Notes under the pieces: generated by a model
What the model saw: the letters and a program-made list of their open reading frames with translations, nothing else
The model's database searches: none
What the model was told of the DNA's origin: nothing
Shown: piece by piece, positions 19,852 to 29,180 of the stretch
Layout: the number at the start of each line of letters is the position of its first letter
Numbering within the stretch: the stretch's first letter is position 1
Position numbers and translations under genes: made by a program
Assembly (NCBI RefSeq): GCF_016783915.1
Contig: NZ_JADHVT010000002.1
Span: 47,428-111,427 of the forward strand
From: Acidovorax sp.
GTDB lineage: Bacteria > Pseudomonadota > Gammaproteobacteria > Burkholderiales > Burkholderiaceae_C
DNA length: 64,000 bases
Reading direction: 5' to 3'

Positions 19852-21585
19852 ATGAAGACGCTTTGGCTCACCGCCACGCTGGTTGCCGCCCTGACGGCTT
19901 GCTCCACCCCCACCCCCCCACCCGCAGCCCAGACGCTGAAGAAGCCTGCGCTCGACCGCATTGCGGCCGCGCCTGCCGCCGCTGCCGCAGCGGACTTCCG
20001 GCAGTTCCTGACGCTGGCTGCACCGATTCAGCCGCAGCTGCAGACCGCCGTGTCGGCTTATCTGGCCCACAAACCCCTGGCGGGAGATGACCTGGTCAAC
20101 ATCAGCCGCTTGCTGGGTCTGCACAACCGCTTGCGCAACCAGGCGGCTGTGATCGACGCCAAGGCGAAGATGGTGGCCATTCCCACGGTGCGGGCCGACA
20201 AGGTGCCGCCGCACGAAGACAAGCACATCATCGCGTTCGGTGCCTTGGTCGAAGGGATGGCCAAGGACTTTGGCCTGCAGTACCGCAATGTGGACAACCG
20301 CATCTTTGAAGTGAAGCTGCCCGGCAGTGGCCCCGAAGAATTCGGCATCCTCACCCATGCCGACGTGGTGCCCGTGGTGGCCGACGAATGGGTGCTGGAC
20401 GATGGCACGAAGCTTGACCCCTTCCAGCTGACCCGCGTGGGCGGCAACTTGTATGGCCGGGGCTCCATTGACGACAAGGGCTCCATCGCCACCGTGCTGT
20501 TTGCGATGAAGGCCGTCAAGGACAGCGGCCTGCCGCTGGCGCGCACCATCCGACTCATGATCGAAACCACCGAGGAAACCGGTGGCGATGCGATGAAGTA
20601 CTACCGCGCCAAGACCTCGCTGCCTGAGTACAACATCGTGCTCGATAGCAAATATCCTGCGGTGGTGGCCGAGAAGGGCTCGGGCGCGCTGCGCACCACC
20701 TTTGCCTTGGGCGCCGCTGCAGGCAACCAGCCCACCATCGTGGCCATGGCGGGCGCCGCATCGGCCAACGCCGTGCCCCAGACGGCCACGGCCCGCCTGC
20801 GTGGCGGCAACGCCGATGCCACCACCCGCCAGCTCAGCGCTGGCAAGGACGCCTTTATCGGCAAATACACCAGCCAGGGCGGCAAGTTCAGCATCGATGT
20901 GGCGCGTGAAGGCGCAGACGTCTTGGTCAAGGTCACGGGCGCATCGGCCCACGGCTCTCGCCCCGAAGAGGGCGTGAACCCGCTACCGCGCCTGGCGCTG
21001 TTCCTCAAGGAGTCGGGCCTTGTGCTGGCCCCCAACGGCTACGCGCAGGCCGTGCGTTACCTGACCGACCTGTATGGCACCGACTACCTGGGTCGTACGA
21101 TGGGGCTGGCCTACAGCGATGACTTCATGGGCCCGCTCACGATGTCTCCCAACCTCATCCGCGAAAAGGATGGCAAGGTCGATGTGCTGGTGAACGTGCG
21201 CATGCCCCGTGGCAACACGCCCGAAGCACTGGCCAAAGCCACCACCGAACGCATCAAGGCCTGGGGCACCCAGGCCGGCGTGGCGGTGGAGGTGGACCAC
21301 AGCCAGGGCAACTGGATGGCGCGCGACCCCCAGGGCGCCTGGCTGGCCACGCTACTCAACACTTTTGGCGACACCACAGGCCTCGAAGCCAAGCCCGTGC
21401 CCACCGCCGGCAGCACCACGGCCAAGCTGATGCCCAACGCCATCAACTTTGGCCCCGCCATGCCTGGCAAGAAGTACACGGCCCACAACGCCAAGGAGTT
21501 CAAGGAAGTGGCCGACCTGGATGCCGACATGCAGATGTTCACCGAGATGCTGGTGCGCATCGGCAACTTGCCGCAGATGCAATAA
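19852..21585 (+). CDS. M20-family metallopeptidase (dipeptidase), lipoprotein
   Basis: 577 aa from the ATG at 19852. The N-terminus MKTLWLTATLVAALTACS is a lipoprotein signal with lipobox LTAC, so the protein is probably membrane-anchored in the periplasm. The M20 core shows GILTHADVVPVV (metal His-X-Asp), GRGSIDDKGSIATVLFAMKAV and ETTEETGGDAM, and a later dimerisation domain with ASAHGSRPEEGVN. The layout resembles PepV-type dipeptidases (carnosinase-like). Substrate not determinable. Confidence 0.92.
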   Translation: MKTLWLTATLVAALTACSTPTPPPAAQTLKKPALDRIAAAPAAAAAADFRQFLTLAAPIQPQLQTAVSAYLAHKPLAGDDLVNISRLLGLHNRLRNQAAVIDAKAKMVAIPTVRADKVPPHEDKHIIAFGALVEGMAKDFGLQYRNVDNRIFEVKLPGSGPEEFGILTHADVVPVVADEWVLDDGTKLDPFQLTRVGGNLYGRGSIDDKGSIATVLFAMKAVKDSGLPLARTIRLMIETTEETGGDAMKYYRAKTSLPEYNIVLDSKYPAVVAEKGSGALRTTFALGAAAGNQPTIVAMAGAASANAVPQTATARLRGGNADATTRQLSAGKDAFIGKYTSQGGKFSIDVAREGADVLVKVTGASAHGSRPEEGVNPLPRLALFLKESGLVLAPNGYAQAVRYLTDLYGTDYLGRTMGLAYSDDFMGPLTMSPNLIREKDGKVDVLVNVRMPRGNTPEALAKATTERIKAWGTQAGVAVEVDHSQGNWMARDPQGAWLATLLNTFGDTTGLEAKPVPTAGSTTAKLMPNAINFGPAMPGKKYTAHNAKEFKEVADLDADMQMFTEMLVRIGNLPQMQ

Positions 21586-21646
21586 GCCTGCGGTGCTTGC
21601 CCCCGCGTGTTTTCTTGACCCAGGTGCAGGGCATCGATGTTGGCTG

Positions 21647-21703
21647 ACACTGTGGGGCTTTTGCTTGCGCTACAGTGTTTGAGGACCCCGCACCGCGCGG
21701 GGT
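21647..21703. promoter_or_regulatory. Inverted repeat and leader hairpin upstream of dps
   Basis: ACACTGT (21647-21653) and ACAGTGT (21672-21678) form a perfect 7-bp inverted repeat with 18 nt between. A second structure, ACCCCGC/GCGGGGT (21685-21703), lies between it and the dps start. The first could be a regulator site; the second a 5' leader hairpin. No sure promoter was found. Confidence 0.35.
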
Positions 21704-21736
21704 GTTTCATGTTTTCCGCACGGAAGGAACCTCCCC

Positions 21737-22255
21737 ATGGCCAAAGCTCCTGGAAAAGCCGCACCTGGCAAGACCTCTGCCCCCAGCATCAACATCGGCA
21801 TCAGCGACAAGGACCGCGCTGCCATCGCCCAGGGCCTGTCGCGCCTGCTGGCCGACACCTACACCCTGTACCTCACCACCCACAACTTCCACTGGAACGT
21901 GACGGGCCCTATGTTCAACACGCTGCACACCATGTTCATGGCGCAGTACACCGAACTGTGGAACGCGGTGGACCCGATTGCCGAGCGCATCCGCTCGCTG
22001 GGCCATGTGGCGCCGGGTTCTTACGCCGAGTTCGGCAAGCTGGCGACGGTACCCGACGCGCCCGCCAAGCCGCCCAAGGCGTTGGACATGGTGCGCGTGC
22101 TGGTTGAAGGCCACGAGGCCGTGGCCCGCACGGCGCGCAGCCTGTTCCCTCTGGCCGACAAGGCCAGCGACGAGCCCACGGCCGACCTGCTGACCCAGCG
22201 CCTGACGGTGCACGAGCAGACGGCGTGGATGCTGCGCTCATTGCTCGAAGAGTAA
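21737..22255 (+). CDS. dps: Dps-family DNA-protection ferritin
   Basis: 172 aa four-helix ferritin-like protein that oxidises iron and shields DNA during oxidative or starvation stress. The Dps signature at the ferroxidase site is present ([25 protein letters not shown]), with the second part [17 protein letters not shown]. An about 18-residue Lys/Ala/Pro-rich N-terminal tail ([17 protein letters not shown]) is the kind that can contact DNA. It has a good GGAAGGA ribosome site. OxyR, encoded 2 kb upstream, is a likely activator by analogy. Confidence 0.95.
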   Translation: MAKAPGKAAPGKTSAPSINIGISDKDRAAIAQGLSRLLADTYTLYLTTHNFHWNVTGPMFNTLHTMFMAQYTELWNAVDPIAERIRSLGHVAPGSYAEFGKLATVPDAPAKPPKALDMVRVLVEGHEAVARTARSLFPLADKASDEPTADLLTQRLTVHEQTAWMLRSLLEE

Positions 22256-22310
22256 AAGGGTTCGCAGCTTCCAAGCGCATGACCCGAGGGGCGCAGAACA
22301 GTGCAGCACA

Positions 22311-22391
22311 GCGAAGAAGAGCGCCTTGTCCTACATGGCGCATGTCCATCGCCTGCGCATGATGCGGGTTTTGGTCATGCCCCTTCTTCGC
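22311..22391 (+). other. Long inverted repeat upstream of the lone receiver gene
   Basis: GCGAAGAAG (22311-22319) and CTTCTTCGC (22383-22391) are perfectly complementary and enclose about 63 nt that contain further self-complementary pieces. It could be a structured 5' leader or a small RNA; nothing else supports either. Confidence 0.3.
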
Positions 22392-22424
22392 AGGGTGGCA
22401 TGGCGTATCAATCCCCTCTGATGT

Positions 22425-22793
22425 ATGCGAATCCTGTACGTTGAAGACAACCCGGAGCTGCGCGAGACCATCGGCATGCTCATGGAAGGTGAAGGCCGGA
22501 CGGTCACGCCCTGCGCCACTGCCGAGGAGGCGCTGGCGCTGGATGCTGGGGACGTCTTTGATGTGGTGGTGACCGATGTCAGCCTGCCAGGCCTCTCGGG
22601 CACGGAACTGGCCCGCCAGCTGCTGGCGGGTGATCCGCAGCGGTGGGTGGTGCTGTGCTCCGGCTACGAGCTCGGTAGCCACCCGCGCAGTTGGGGGCCC
22701 AACGTGCGCGCCTTGCTCAAACCTTTTGAGCTGGAAGAGCTGGAGCAGTTGCTCGAGTGCATCCATACAGCGCTGGCTTCAGCCGCCGGCTGA
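22425..22793 (+). CDS. Stand-alone response regulator receiver protein
   Basis: 122 aa, a single receiver domain: acidic pocket VEDN at residues 6-9, phosphoacceptor Asp in VVVTDVSLPG (about residue 47), the Thr/Ser switch replaced by CSGYE, and the conserved Lys in ALLKPFELEE. There is no output domain, so it would act by protein contact or as a phosphate shuttle. It converges on the kinase cluster to its right and may belong to the same pathway. Confidence 0.9.
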   Translation: MRILYVEDNPELRETIGMLMEGEGRTVTPCATAEEALALDAGDVFDVVVTDVSLPGLSGTELARQLLAGDPQRWVVLCSGYELGSHPRSWGPNVRALLKPFELEELEQLLECIHTALASAAG

Positions 22794-22798
22794 GTCTT

Positions 22799-22817
22799 GC
22801 GAGCGCCGATCGCTCGC
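22799..22817. terminator. Hairpin between convergent genes
   Basis: GCGAGCG-CCGAT-CGCTCGC is a perfect 7-bp stem with a 5-nt loop, located in the 96-nt gap between the convergent receiver and receiver-kinase genes. It has only a weak T-rich stretch further on, so terminator function is likely but not certain. Confidence 0.5.
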
Positions 22818-22889
22818 TGTTCATCCTTTATTCATCACGCCACCCCCCCGGTCGTGGCGATCTGCGCTGTTGTGCTGGGCTGCGCGCAG

Positions 22890-24014
22890 TCAATTGCGGG
22901 GGCTGCGTGCTGGCGAGTGGCGCGGCAGTCTCACACGAAAGGTCGTGACATCGTCCCGTGACTGGGCCTCGATGGTTCCACGGTGGGCCCGCACGATCTG
23001 GTGCGCAATGAAGAGGCCCAGCCCCAGCCCCTGGTGGCGGCCGGGCTCACGCTCTCTACCCCGGAACGGGTCGAACAGATGCGGCAGCAGCTCAGGGGGA
23101 ATGGTGCCGCCGTTGGACACTGTGATGCTCACCTCCTCAGGGCTGGTACCGTCCACTGCAATCTGCACAGGGTGGTCGACTCTGCCGTGGTGCAGAGCGT
23201 TGCCAACCAGGTTGGTGATTACCTGACACAGGCGTTCGGCATCCCAGGTGCCGGCCAGGTCGCCTTGCAGGGTGGACCCGATGTAGCGTTCCGGGTGGCT
23301 GGTGGCCACCTCATCCAGCGTGCGCTGCACCAGCGCCTGCATGTGGGTGGAGCCCAGCTGCAGCGCCAGCCCGCCCGCCTGGCGAATGCGGGTCACGTCC
23401 AGCAGGTCTTCGATCATGTGGCCCATGCGCTGGCTGGCGCTTAGAACCCGGTCGGCCATCAGCGCGGCCTTGTCGGGGGACGGCTGGCGCTTGAGCACCG
23501 TGGCTGCTGCGACGATGGACTGCAGGGGGGTGCGCAGGTCATGGCTCAGCACCGCCATGAACATTTCATTGATGCGCAACGCCTCGGTGCGCGCGCGCAG
23601 CTCATGCGCCAGCGCCTGATTGCGCCGGTGCAGTTCAAAGAACACGCTCGCCTTGTTGGTGAGCATGTGCGGGTCGATGGGTTTGTACAGAAAGTCCACC
23701 GCACCACTCTCGTACCCCCGGAACTGCCAGTTCTGCTCCCGCGAACCCGCCGTCATGAAGATGAGGGGAATGTGTCGGGTGCGTTCGCTGCCCCGGATCA
23801 GCTCCGCCAGCTCAAAGCCGTTCATCTCGGGCATTTGCACGTCCAGCAAGGCCAGTGCCACGTCGTCGTGGGCCAGCAGCAGCTCCAGGGCCTCGGGGCC
23901 AGACTGGGCCTTGAGGATATCCAGCCCGTCGCGTTGCAGCAGGGCCTCCAGGGCGATGAGGTTTTCCTCGACATCGTCAACGAGCAGGCATTTGGTGCGG
24001 TCGGTCTGGGGCAT
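22890..24014 (-). CDS. Receiver-histidine kinase fusion
   Basis: 374 aa. An N-terminal receiver domain (CLLVDDVEENLIALEALL, phosphoacceptor in LALLDVQMPEMNG, Lys in FLYKPID) is followed by a HisKA dimerisation helix with the phospho-His in MAVLSHDLRTPLQ, and an HATPase domain with NLVGNALHHG (N box) and GLGLGLFIAHQIV (G box). No membrane segment. The receiver-first order suggests it is controlled by the hybrid kinase upstream in the same gene string. Confidence 0.92.
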   Translation of the reverse strand: MPQTDRTKCLLVDDVEENLIALEALLQRDGLDILKAQSGPEALELLLAHDDVALALLDVQMPEMNGFELAELIRGSERTRHIPLIFMTAGSREQNWQFRGYESGAVDFLYKPIDPHMLTNKASVFFELHRRNQALAHELRARTEALRINEMFMAVLSHDLRTPLQSIVAAATVLKRQPSPDKAALMADRVLSASQRMGHMIEDLLDVTRIRQAGGLALQLGSTHMQALVQRTLDEVATSHPERYIGSTLQGDLAGTWDAERLCQVITNLVGNALHHGRVDHPVQIAVDGTSPEEVSITVSNGGTIPPELLPHLFDPFRGREREPGRHQGLGLGLFIAHQIVRAHRGTIEAQSRDDVTTFRVRLPRHSPARSPRN

Positions 24015-24066
24015 GGGCGGTGGGGAGGGTGGATGGGGTTCTCAAGGAAGGACGCATATGCCCGTA

Positions 24067-24690
24067 TCAAAGCTGCTGGCGCTGGTGCAGGTCCGCCAAC
24101 AGCCTGGCAATGCCTTCAGGGGGCAGGATGTGGTCAACCGCCAAGGCCGCGATGGCCGCCTGCGGCATGGTGGGCATGCTGGCGCTGGCGGGGTCTTGCA
24201 CGATCGTGAGGCCGCCCGCCGCCTGAATGGCTTGCAGGCCGTGCACACCGTCTTCGTTGGCGCCCGACAGCAGGATGCCCACCAGCCGGGGGCCGTAGTG
24301 GTCTGCCGCCGATTCGAACAGCACGTCGATGGAGGGGCGGGAAAAATGCAGAGGGGCGTCCAGCGACAGCCCCACATGCGGTCCCTGGGGCCCGGCATCG
24401 ACCAGCAGGTGGTAGTCCGGGGGCGCAAAGCTGACCGAGCCTGGCGTGATGGCGTCCTTGTCCTGCGCCTCTCGCAGCGCCAGGGCGCAGCGGGGCTGGA
24501 AGATATCCACCAGCAGGCTGCGCCGGTCCCGGGGCAGGTGCAGCACGACCAGAACCGCAGCCTGCAGTGTGGTGGGCAGCGCGGGCAGCAGCTGCAAGAG
24601 GGCATCAATACCGCCCGAAGAGCCACCCACCACGACGGCGTGGTAGCCCCCCGGTGGCGATGGCCTTGGCGCTAGGGCGGGGCTGGTCAT
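24067..24690 (-). CDS. CheB-type methylesterase domain protein
   Basis: 207 aa, the catalytic domain of CheB only, without the receiver domain of classical CheB. The nucleophile Ser24 is in VGGSSGGIDAL, the His is in LHLPRDRRSLL (His51), and the Asp lies in LSGANEDGVHG. Start at the ATG at 24690, which overlaps the CheR stop (ATGA). Without a receiver it cannot be controlled by direct phosphorylation; control may come from the neighbouring kinases. Its target is unknown because no chemoreceptor is in the cluster. Confidence 0.9.
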   Translation of the reverse strand: MTSPALAPRPSPPGGYHAVVVGGSSGGIDALLQLLPALPTTLQAAVLVVLHLPRDRRSLLVDIFQPRCALALREAQDKDAITPGSVSFAPPDYHLLVDAGPQGPHVGLSLDAPLHFSRPSIDVLFESAADHYGPRLVGILLSGANEDGVHGLQAIQAAGGLTIVQDPASASMPTMPQAAIAALAVDHILPPEGIARLLADLHQRQQL

Positions 24691-25523
24691 CGTCCGGCCC
24701 TTTTTCGGTAGATGCGGTCCTCCAGCACGAAGTCCTCGAAGGCATCGGTGTGCGCAGAAAACCGCAATGACTCCTTGGAGCCCAGGCCCAGGAAGCCCCG
24801 GTGGCACAGCGACTCGCGGAACAACCCGAGTGCACGGTTCTGCAGGTCGCGCTCGAAGTAGATGAGCACATTGCGGCAGGACACCAGATGAACCTCGGCA
24901 AACACGCTGTCGGTGGCCAGGCTGTGGTCAGAGAACACCATGTGCTCGCGCAAGCCCTTGTCGAACACCACGCGGCCATAGCCGGCAGCGTAGTAGTCCG
25001 ACAACGAACTGCGTGCGCCGGATCGCGCATGGTTCTCGGTAAAAGCCGCCACCCGCGACACGTCGAACACTCCAGACTCTGCCGCGCGCAGCGCGTGCGG
25101 GTTGATGTCCGTGGCGTAGATCAGCGTGCGGTCCAGCAGGCCTTCTTCCTGCAGCAGGATGGCCAGCGAATAAACCTCTTCTCCCGCGCTGCACCCGGCC
25201 ACCCAGACCTTGAGCGACGGGTAGGTGCGCAGCAGCGGCACCACCTCCTGGCGCAGCGCCTGAAAGTAGCTGGGGTCGCGGAACATGTCGCTCACCTGCA
25301 CGGTGAGGTATTCGAGCAGCGCAGGGAACACGGCAGGCTCGTGCAAGACGCGGTCTTGCAGCTGCGACAGCGTCTTGCAGTCGAACTGGACCAGCGCCGA
25401 CGCCAGCCGCCGCTTGAGCGACGCCTGCGCGTAGCCCCGGAAGTCGTAGTGGTAGCGGTGGTAGATGGCATCGATCAGCAGGCGCTGCTCAATGTCTGCG
25501 GTGCGGGCCTTGCGATGGGGCAT
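24687..25523 (-). CDS. CheR-type protein-glutamate methyltransferase
   Basis: 278 aa from the ATG at 25523 (MPHRKARTADIEQ), chosen because it avoids overlap with the preceding gene; an ATG at 25547 is possible. The N-terminal CheR domain has LLIDAIYHRYHYDFRGYAQASLKRRL, and the SAM-binding site reads VWVAGCSAGEEVYSLAILL. No TPR extension. It sits between the hybrid kinase and the CheB-type gene, so the pair may reversibly methylate a target in this pathway. Confidence 0.92.
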   Translation of the reverse strand: MPHRKARTADIEQRLLIDAIYHRYHYDFRGYAQASLKRRLASALVQFDCKTLSQLQDRVLHEPAVFPALLEYLTVQVSDMFRDPSYFQALRQEVVPLLRTYPSLKVWVAGCSAGEEVYSLAILLQEEGLLDRTLIYATDINPHALRAAESGVFDVSRVAAFTENHARSGARSSLSDYYAAGYGRVVFDKGLREHMVFSDHSLATDSVFAEVHLVSCRNVLIYFERDLQNRALGLFRESLCHRGFLGLGSKESLRFSAHTDAFEDFVLEDRIYRKRAGR

Positions 25524-25531
25524 GGCGGGGC

Positions 25532-28500
25532 CTACTTGGGCATCCACACCCGCACCAGGGACAGCAGCTTCTCCACGTCCAGCGGTTTGGCGATGTAATC
25601 ATTGGCCCCGGCGGCCAGGCATTTTTCCTGGTCGTCCTTCATGGCCTTGGCGGTCAGCGCGATGATGGGCAGGCGGCGCCACTCGGGGCGGTTGCGGATC
25701 TCGCGCATGGCGGTGTAGCCGTCCATCTCCGGCATCATGATGTCCATCAGCACCAGGTCAATCGCAGGGTGGCCGCCGCTGCCGGCGCGCTCCAGCGCCT
25801 GCAGGGCCTCCAGGCCGTTGCGCGCAATCTCCACGCGGATGCCGGTGGGCTCCAGGATGCTGGAGAGCGCAAACACGTTGCGCACATCGTCTTCCACCAC
25901 CAGCACGTTGCGGCCTTCCAGGGCAGTCTCGCGGTTGCGGGCCACCTGCAGCATCTGGCGGTGCTCGGCCGACAGCTCCGACTCCACCTGGTGCAGGAAC
26001 AGCGTGACCTCGTCGAGCAGCCGCTCGGGGGAGCGGGCGTCCTTGATGATGATGGACTTGGAGAACCGGCGCAGCTGCTGCTCCTCGTCGCGCGACAGGG
26101 CGCGGCCTGTGTACACGATGACGGGCGGGAAGGAGACGCCGTCCTGCTCCGTCATCTGCTGCAGCAATTCGTAGCCGCTCAGGTCGGGCAGGTTCAGGTC
26201 CATCACCATGCAGTCAAAGGTGGAGCCGCGCAGGTGCGCCAGCGCCTCGGCTGCCGTGCCGGCGCCCACGATCTCCACGTCGTCGTTGGTGAGCAGGTGG
26301 CGCACGCTCTCGCGCTGGCGTTCGTCGTCTTCCACCACCAGCACGCGCCGCAGGTTCTGGGTGAACTTGGCTTCCAGCCGCTGCAGGGCATGCACCAGTT
26401 CGTCGCGCTTGACGGGCTTGAGGGCGTAGCCCACGGCGCCCCGACCCAAGGCTTCTTGCGAGTAGTCGGCCACCGAGACCACATGCACCGGGATGTGGCG
26501 CGTGTCCGGGTTGCGCTTGAGCTGGTCGAGCACGCCCAGGCCCGAGAAGTCGGGCAGGTTCACATCCAGCACGATGGCGCTGGGCAAGCTGTGCACCGCA
26601 TACGCCAGGCCGTCGGCGGCGTTGTGGGCCAGGTGGCAATCAAAGTCCATCTCGCCGGCCAGGTCGCTCAGGATCTGCGCAAAGCGCTCGTCGTCCTCAA
26701 TCACCAGAATGCTGCGGGCGCTCGCGCGGCGCGGGGCTGGCGACGCGAGAGGCGCCGCTGACGGTGGCAACGCAGGGGTAAAAGGAGCAGGGGCGACGAC
26801 CGGTGCAGGCGCGCGAGCAGGTACTGCGGCAGCCAGCGGCGCCGTAGGTTCTGCTTCCGGCGACGAAGGCACCAGCTTCTGGGGCAGCACCAGGGTGAAG
26901 ACGCTGCCCTCACCCGGCGTGCTGTGAACGTGGATGGACCCACCCAGCAGCTGCGCCAGGTCGCGCGAGATCGACAGGCCCAGACCCGTGCCGCCGTATT
27001 TGCGATGGGTGCTGCCATCGGCCTGGCGGAAGGCTTCGAAAATCAGCTCCTGCTGGTGCGCCGGGATGCCGATGCCCGTGTCCTTGACGGCAAACGACAG
27101 CGTGTCGTCCGGGTTGCGCGACACATGCAGCGCCACCGAGCCTTTCTCGGTGAACTTGAGCGCGTTGGACAGCAGGTTCTTGAGCACCTGCCCCAGGCGC
27201 TGCGGGTCGGTGTCCAGCGTGGCGGGTGCGTCGGGTGCGACGGTGGCCGTGAGTGTCAGGCCCTTCTCTTGCGCCAGCGGGCGCAGCGGGTCGATCAGGG
27301 TTTGCAGGGCCTTGGACAGCGTCACCGTTTCCACCGACACGGTGGCCTGGCCAGCCTCGATCTTGGACAGGTCGAGGATGTCGTTGATGAGTGCCAGCAG
27401 GTCGTTGCCCGCCGCGTAGATGGTCTGCGCGTACTTCACCTGGTCGGCGCTCAGGTTGCCCGGCTTGTTGTCTGCCAACAGCTTGGCCAGGATCAGGGTG
27501 GAGTTGAGCGGTGTGCGCAGCTCGTGGCTCATATTGGCCAGGAACTCGCTCTTGTACTGGCTGGCCAGCTCCAGTTCGCGCGCCTTGTCCGTCATGGCGC
27601 TTTGGGCGCGCAGCAGTTGCTCGCGCTGGTATTCCAGCTGCTGGGTCTGCGCCTCCAGGTGGGCGTTGGTCTGCTCCAGCTCGGTCTGCTGCACCTCCAT
27701 CTGGGCCTGCGACTCTTGCAAGATGCGGCTTTGCTGCTCCAGCTCCTCGTTGCTCACACGCAGCTCTTCTTGCTGGGTCTGCAGCTCCTCGGACTGGCGC
27801 TGGGTTTCTTCCAGCAAGGCTTCGAGCCGGTTGCGGTCGATGCCCGCGCGCACGGCCACTGCCAGCATCTGCGAGGCGCGTTCCATCAGGGTGCGCTCGG
27901 GCTCGGTCACCGGGCGATGAAAGCCCAGTTCGATCACGGCAAACACTTCGCCGTTCTCGATGGCGGGGGCCAGCAGCAGCTCGGTTGGCGCGGACTGGCC
28001 GGTGCTGGACGACACCATCAGGTGCCCGGCGGGCACATCGCGCACATGCAGCATCTGGCGCGAGCGCGCGACCTGGCCCACCAGGCCTTCGCCGGGCAGC
28101 AGGCGCTGCTCCAGCCGTTCGCGGGGCAGGGCGTAGCCACCAAACAGGGTGAGTGCGCCGTTGCAGTCGGCCACATAGCCTGCCCCCACAGCCGCGCGCA
28201 GGTATTGCGCCAGGTATTCAAGCGTGAGCTGGCCCAGGTCCTCCAGCCGGTGGTCGCCCTGGATGCGCTGGCTCAGCCCGTTGAGGCCGGCCGCCACCCA
28301 CGACTGCTGCGCCTTGAGGCGGTACTCCCGTGCATTGGCGGCAGCCGACAGGCAGATGAGCACCAGCAGCACGAACGAGCCGCCCCAGGAGTAGTAGGTG
28401 GACATCGAGGCGGCCTCTACCCACTGCTTGCGGTCACTTTCCAGCTGCTGGTTCAGCAGCGTGGACAGGTCCGATGCCAGGTCGCGGATGCGGTCCATCA

Positions 28501-28990
28501 GCACCCTGCCGGCATCACTGCGGGTTACGGCCACGGCGGCCTCCTGGCCCTTTGAACGGCGCAGTTCAATGGTCTCGCCCAGCTCGCGCAGTTTTTCGTG
28601 GCGCAGGTCATCGATCTGCAGCACCAGGCGGCGCTGCACGGCGCTGTCGTTCGTCAGCTCCTTGAGGCGCGCCATGTTGCGCTCCATGGCGCCCAGAGAC
28701 AGGTTGTAAGGCTGCAGATAGGTGTCGTCCCCCGTGAGCAGATAGCCGCGTTGCCCGGTCTCGGCGTCTTTCAGCGAGGACACGAACAGGTTGAGGTGGC
28801 GCATGGTCACCGTGGTTTCGTCCATGGCTTCCACCGCTTGCGCCCGCACCTGGGCGGTGCGGAAGTTCACCAGCGCGATCAGCACCGTGGCGAGGGCGGC
28901 AATCACAAATCCCACCAGCATTCCGCGGGGAACAGCAAAACGCTTGGCGGCCTGGGAGGTCGATGTATGGGGCATGCGTTGAGGCCCCAA
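25532..28990 (-). CDS. Hybrid sensor histidine kinase with CHASE3-like, GAF and three receiver domains
   Basis: 1,152 aa. Order: membrane helix at about 24-44; periplasmic CHASE3-like segment with SSLKDAETGQRGYLLTGDDTYL; second helix (SFVLLVLICLSAAANA); GAF-like domain; a long Gln/Glu coiled coil; HisKA with FLANMSHELRTPLN; HATPase with NLLSNALKFTEKG; a Pro/Ala-rich linker; then three receivers (phosphoacceptors in VLDVNLPD, VMDLNLPD and LMDIMMPEMDG). First gene of a four-gene string with CheR, CheB and receiver-kinase. A second possible start is at 28975. Confidence 0.93.
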   Translation of the reverse strand: MGPQRMPHTSTSQAAKRFAVPRGMLVGFVIAALATVLIALVNFRTAQVRAQAVEAMDETTVTMRHLNLFVSSLKDAETGQRGYLLTGDDTYLQPYNLSLGAMERNMARLKELTNDSAVQRRLVLQIDDLRHEKLRELGETIELRRSKGQEAAVAVTRSDAGRVLMDRIRDLASDLSTLLNQQLESDRKQWVEAASMSTYYSWGGSFVLLVLICLSAAANAREYRLKAQQSWVAAGLNGLSQRIQGDHRLEDLGQLTLEYLAQYLRAAVGAGYVADCNGALTLFGGYALPRERLEQRLLPGEGLVGQVARSRQMLHVRDVPAGHLMVSSSTGQSAPTELLLAPAIENGEVFAVIELGFHRPVTEPERTLMERASQMLAVAVRAGIDRNRLEALLEETQRQSEELQTQQEELRVSNEELEQQSRILQESQAQMEVQQTELEQTNAHLEAQTQQLEYQREQLLRAQSAMTDKARELELASQYKSEFLANMSHELRTPLNSTLILAKLLADNKPGNLSADQVKYAQTIYAAGNDLLALINDILDLSKIEAGQATVSVETVTLSKALQTLIDPLRPLAQEKGLTLTATVAPDAPATLDTDPQRLGQVLKNLLSNALKFTEKGSVALHVSRNPDDTLSFAVKDTGIGIPAHQQELIFEAFRQADGSTHRKYGGTGLGLSISRDLAQLLGGSIHVHSTPGEGSVFTLVLPQKLVPSSPEAEPTAPLAAAVPARAPAPVVAPAPFTPALPPSAAPLASPAPRRASARSILVIEDDERFAQILSDLAGEMDFDCHLAHNAADGLAYAVHSLPSAIVLDVNLPDFSGLGVLDQLKRNPDTRHIPVHVVSVADYSQEALGRGAVGYALKPVKRDELVHALQRLEAKFTQNLRRVLVVEDDERQRESVRHLLTNDDVEIVGAGTAAEALAHLRGSTFDCMVMDLNLPDLSGYELLQQMTEQDGVSFPPVIVYTGRALSRDEEQQLRRFSKSIIIKDARSPERLLDEVTLFLHQVESELSAEHRQMLQVARNRETALEGRNVLVVEDDVRNVFALSSILEPTGIRVEIARNGLEALQALERAGSGGHPAIDLVLMDIMMPEMDGYTAMREIRNRPEWRRLPIIALTAKAMKDDQEKCLAAGANDYIAKPLDVEKLLSLVRVWMPK

Positions 28991-29180
28991 AAGGGCGGGT
29001 GCGTTGGGGGAGGACCGAAGACTGTAACGGGTTTTACGCGCAAGTAGGGCGCTGTTGCTTTGCCTGGGCGTGGTGCGCGATGGTCGGCGGCGCTGCTGCT
29101 ACATTCGGTGCGCCCGTGGTCCCCCACCCGTAGCAGCGCACTGCTGCCGAGCCTCTTTTTTTGCTTTCGATCGCCCCACC

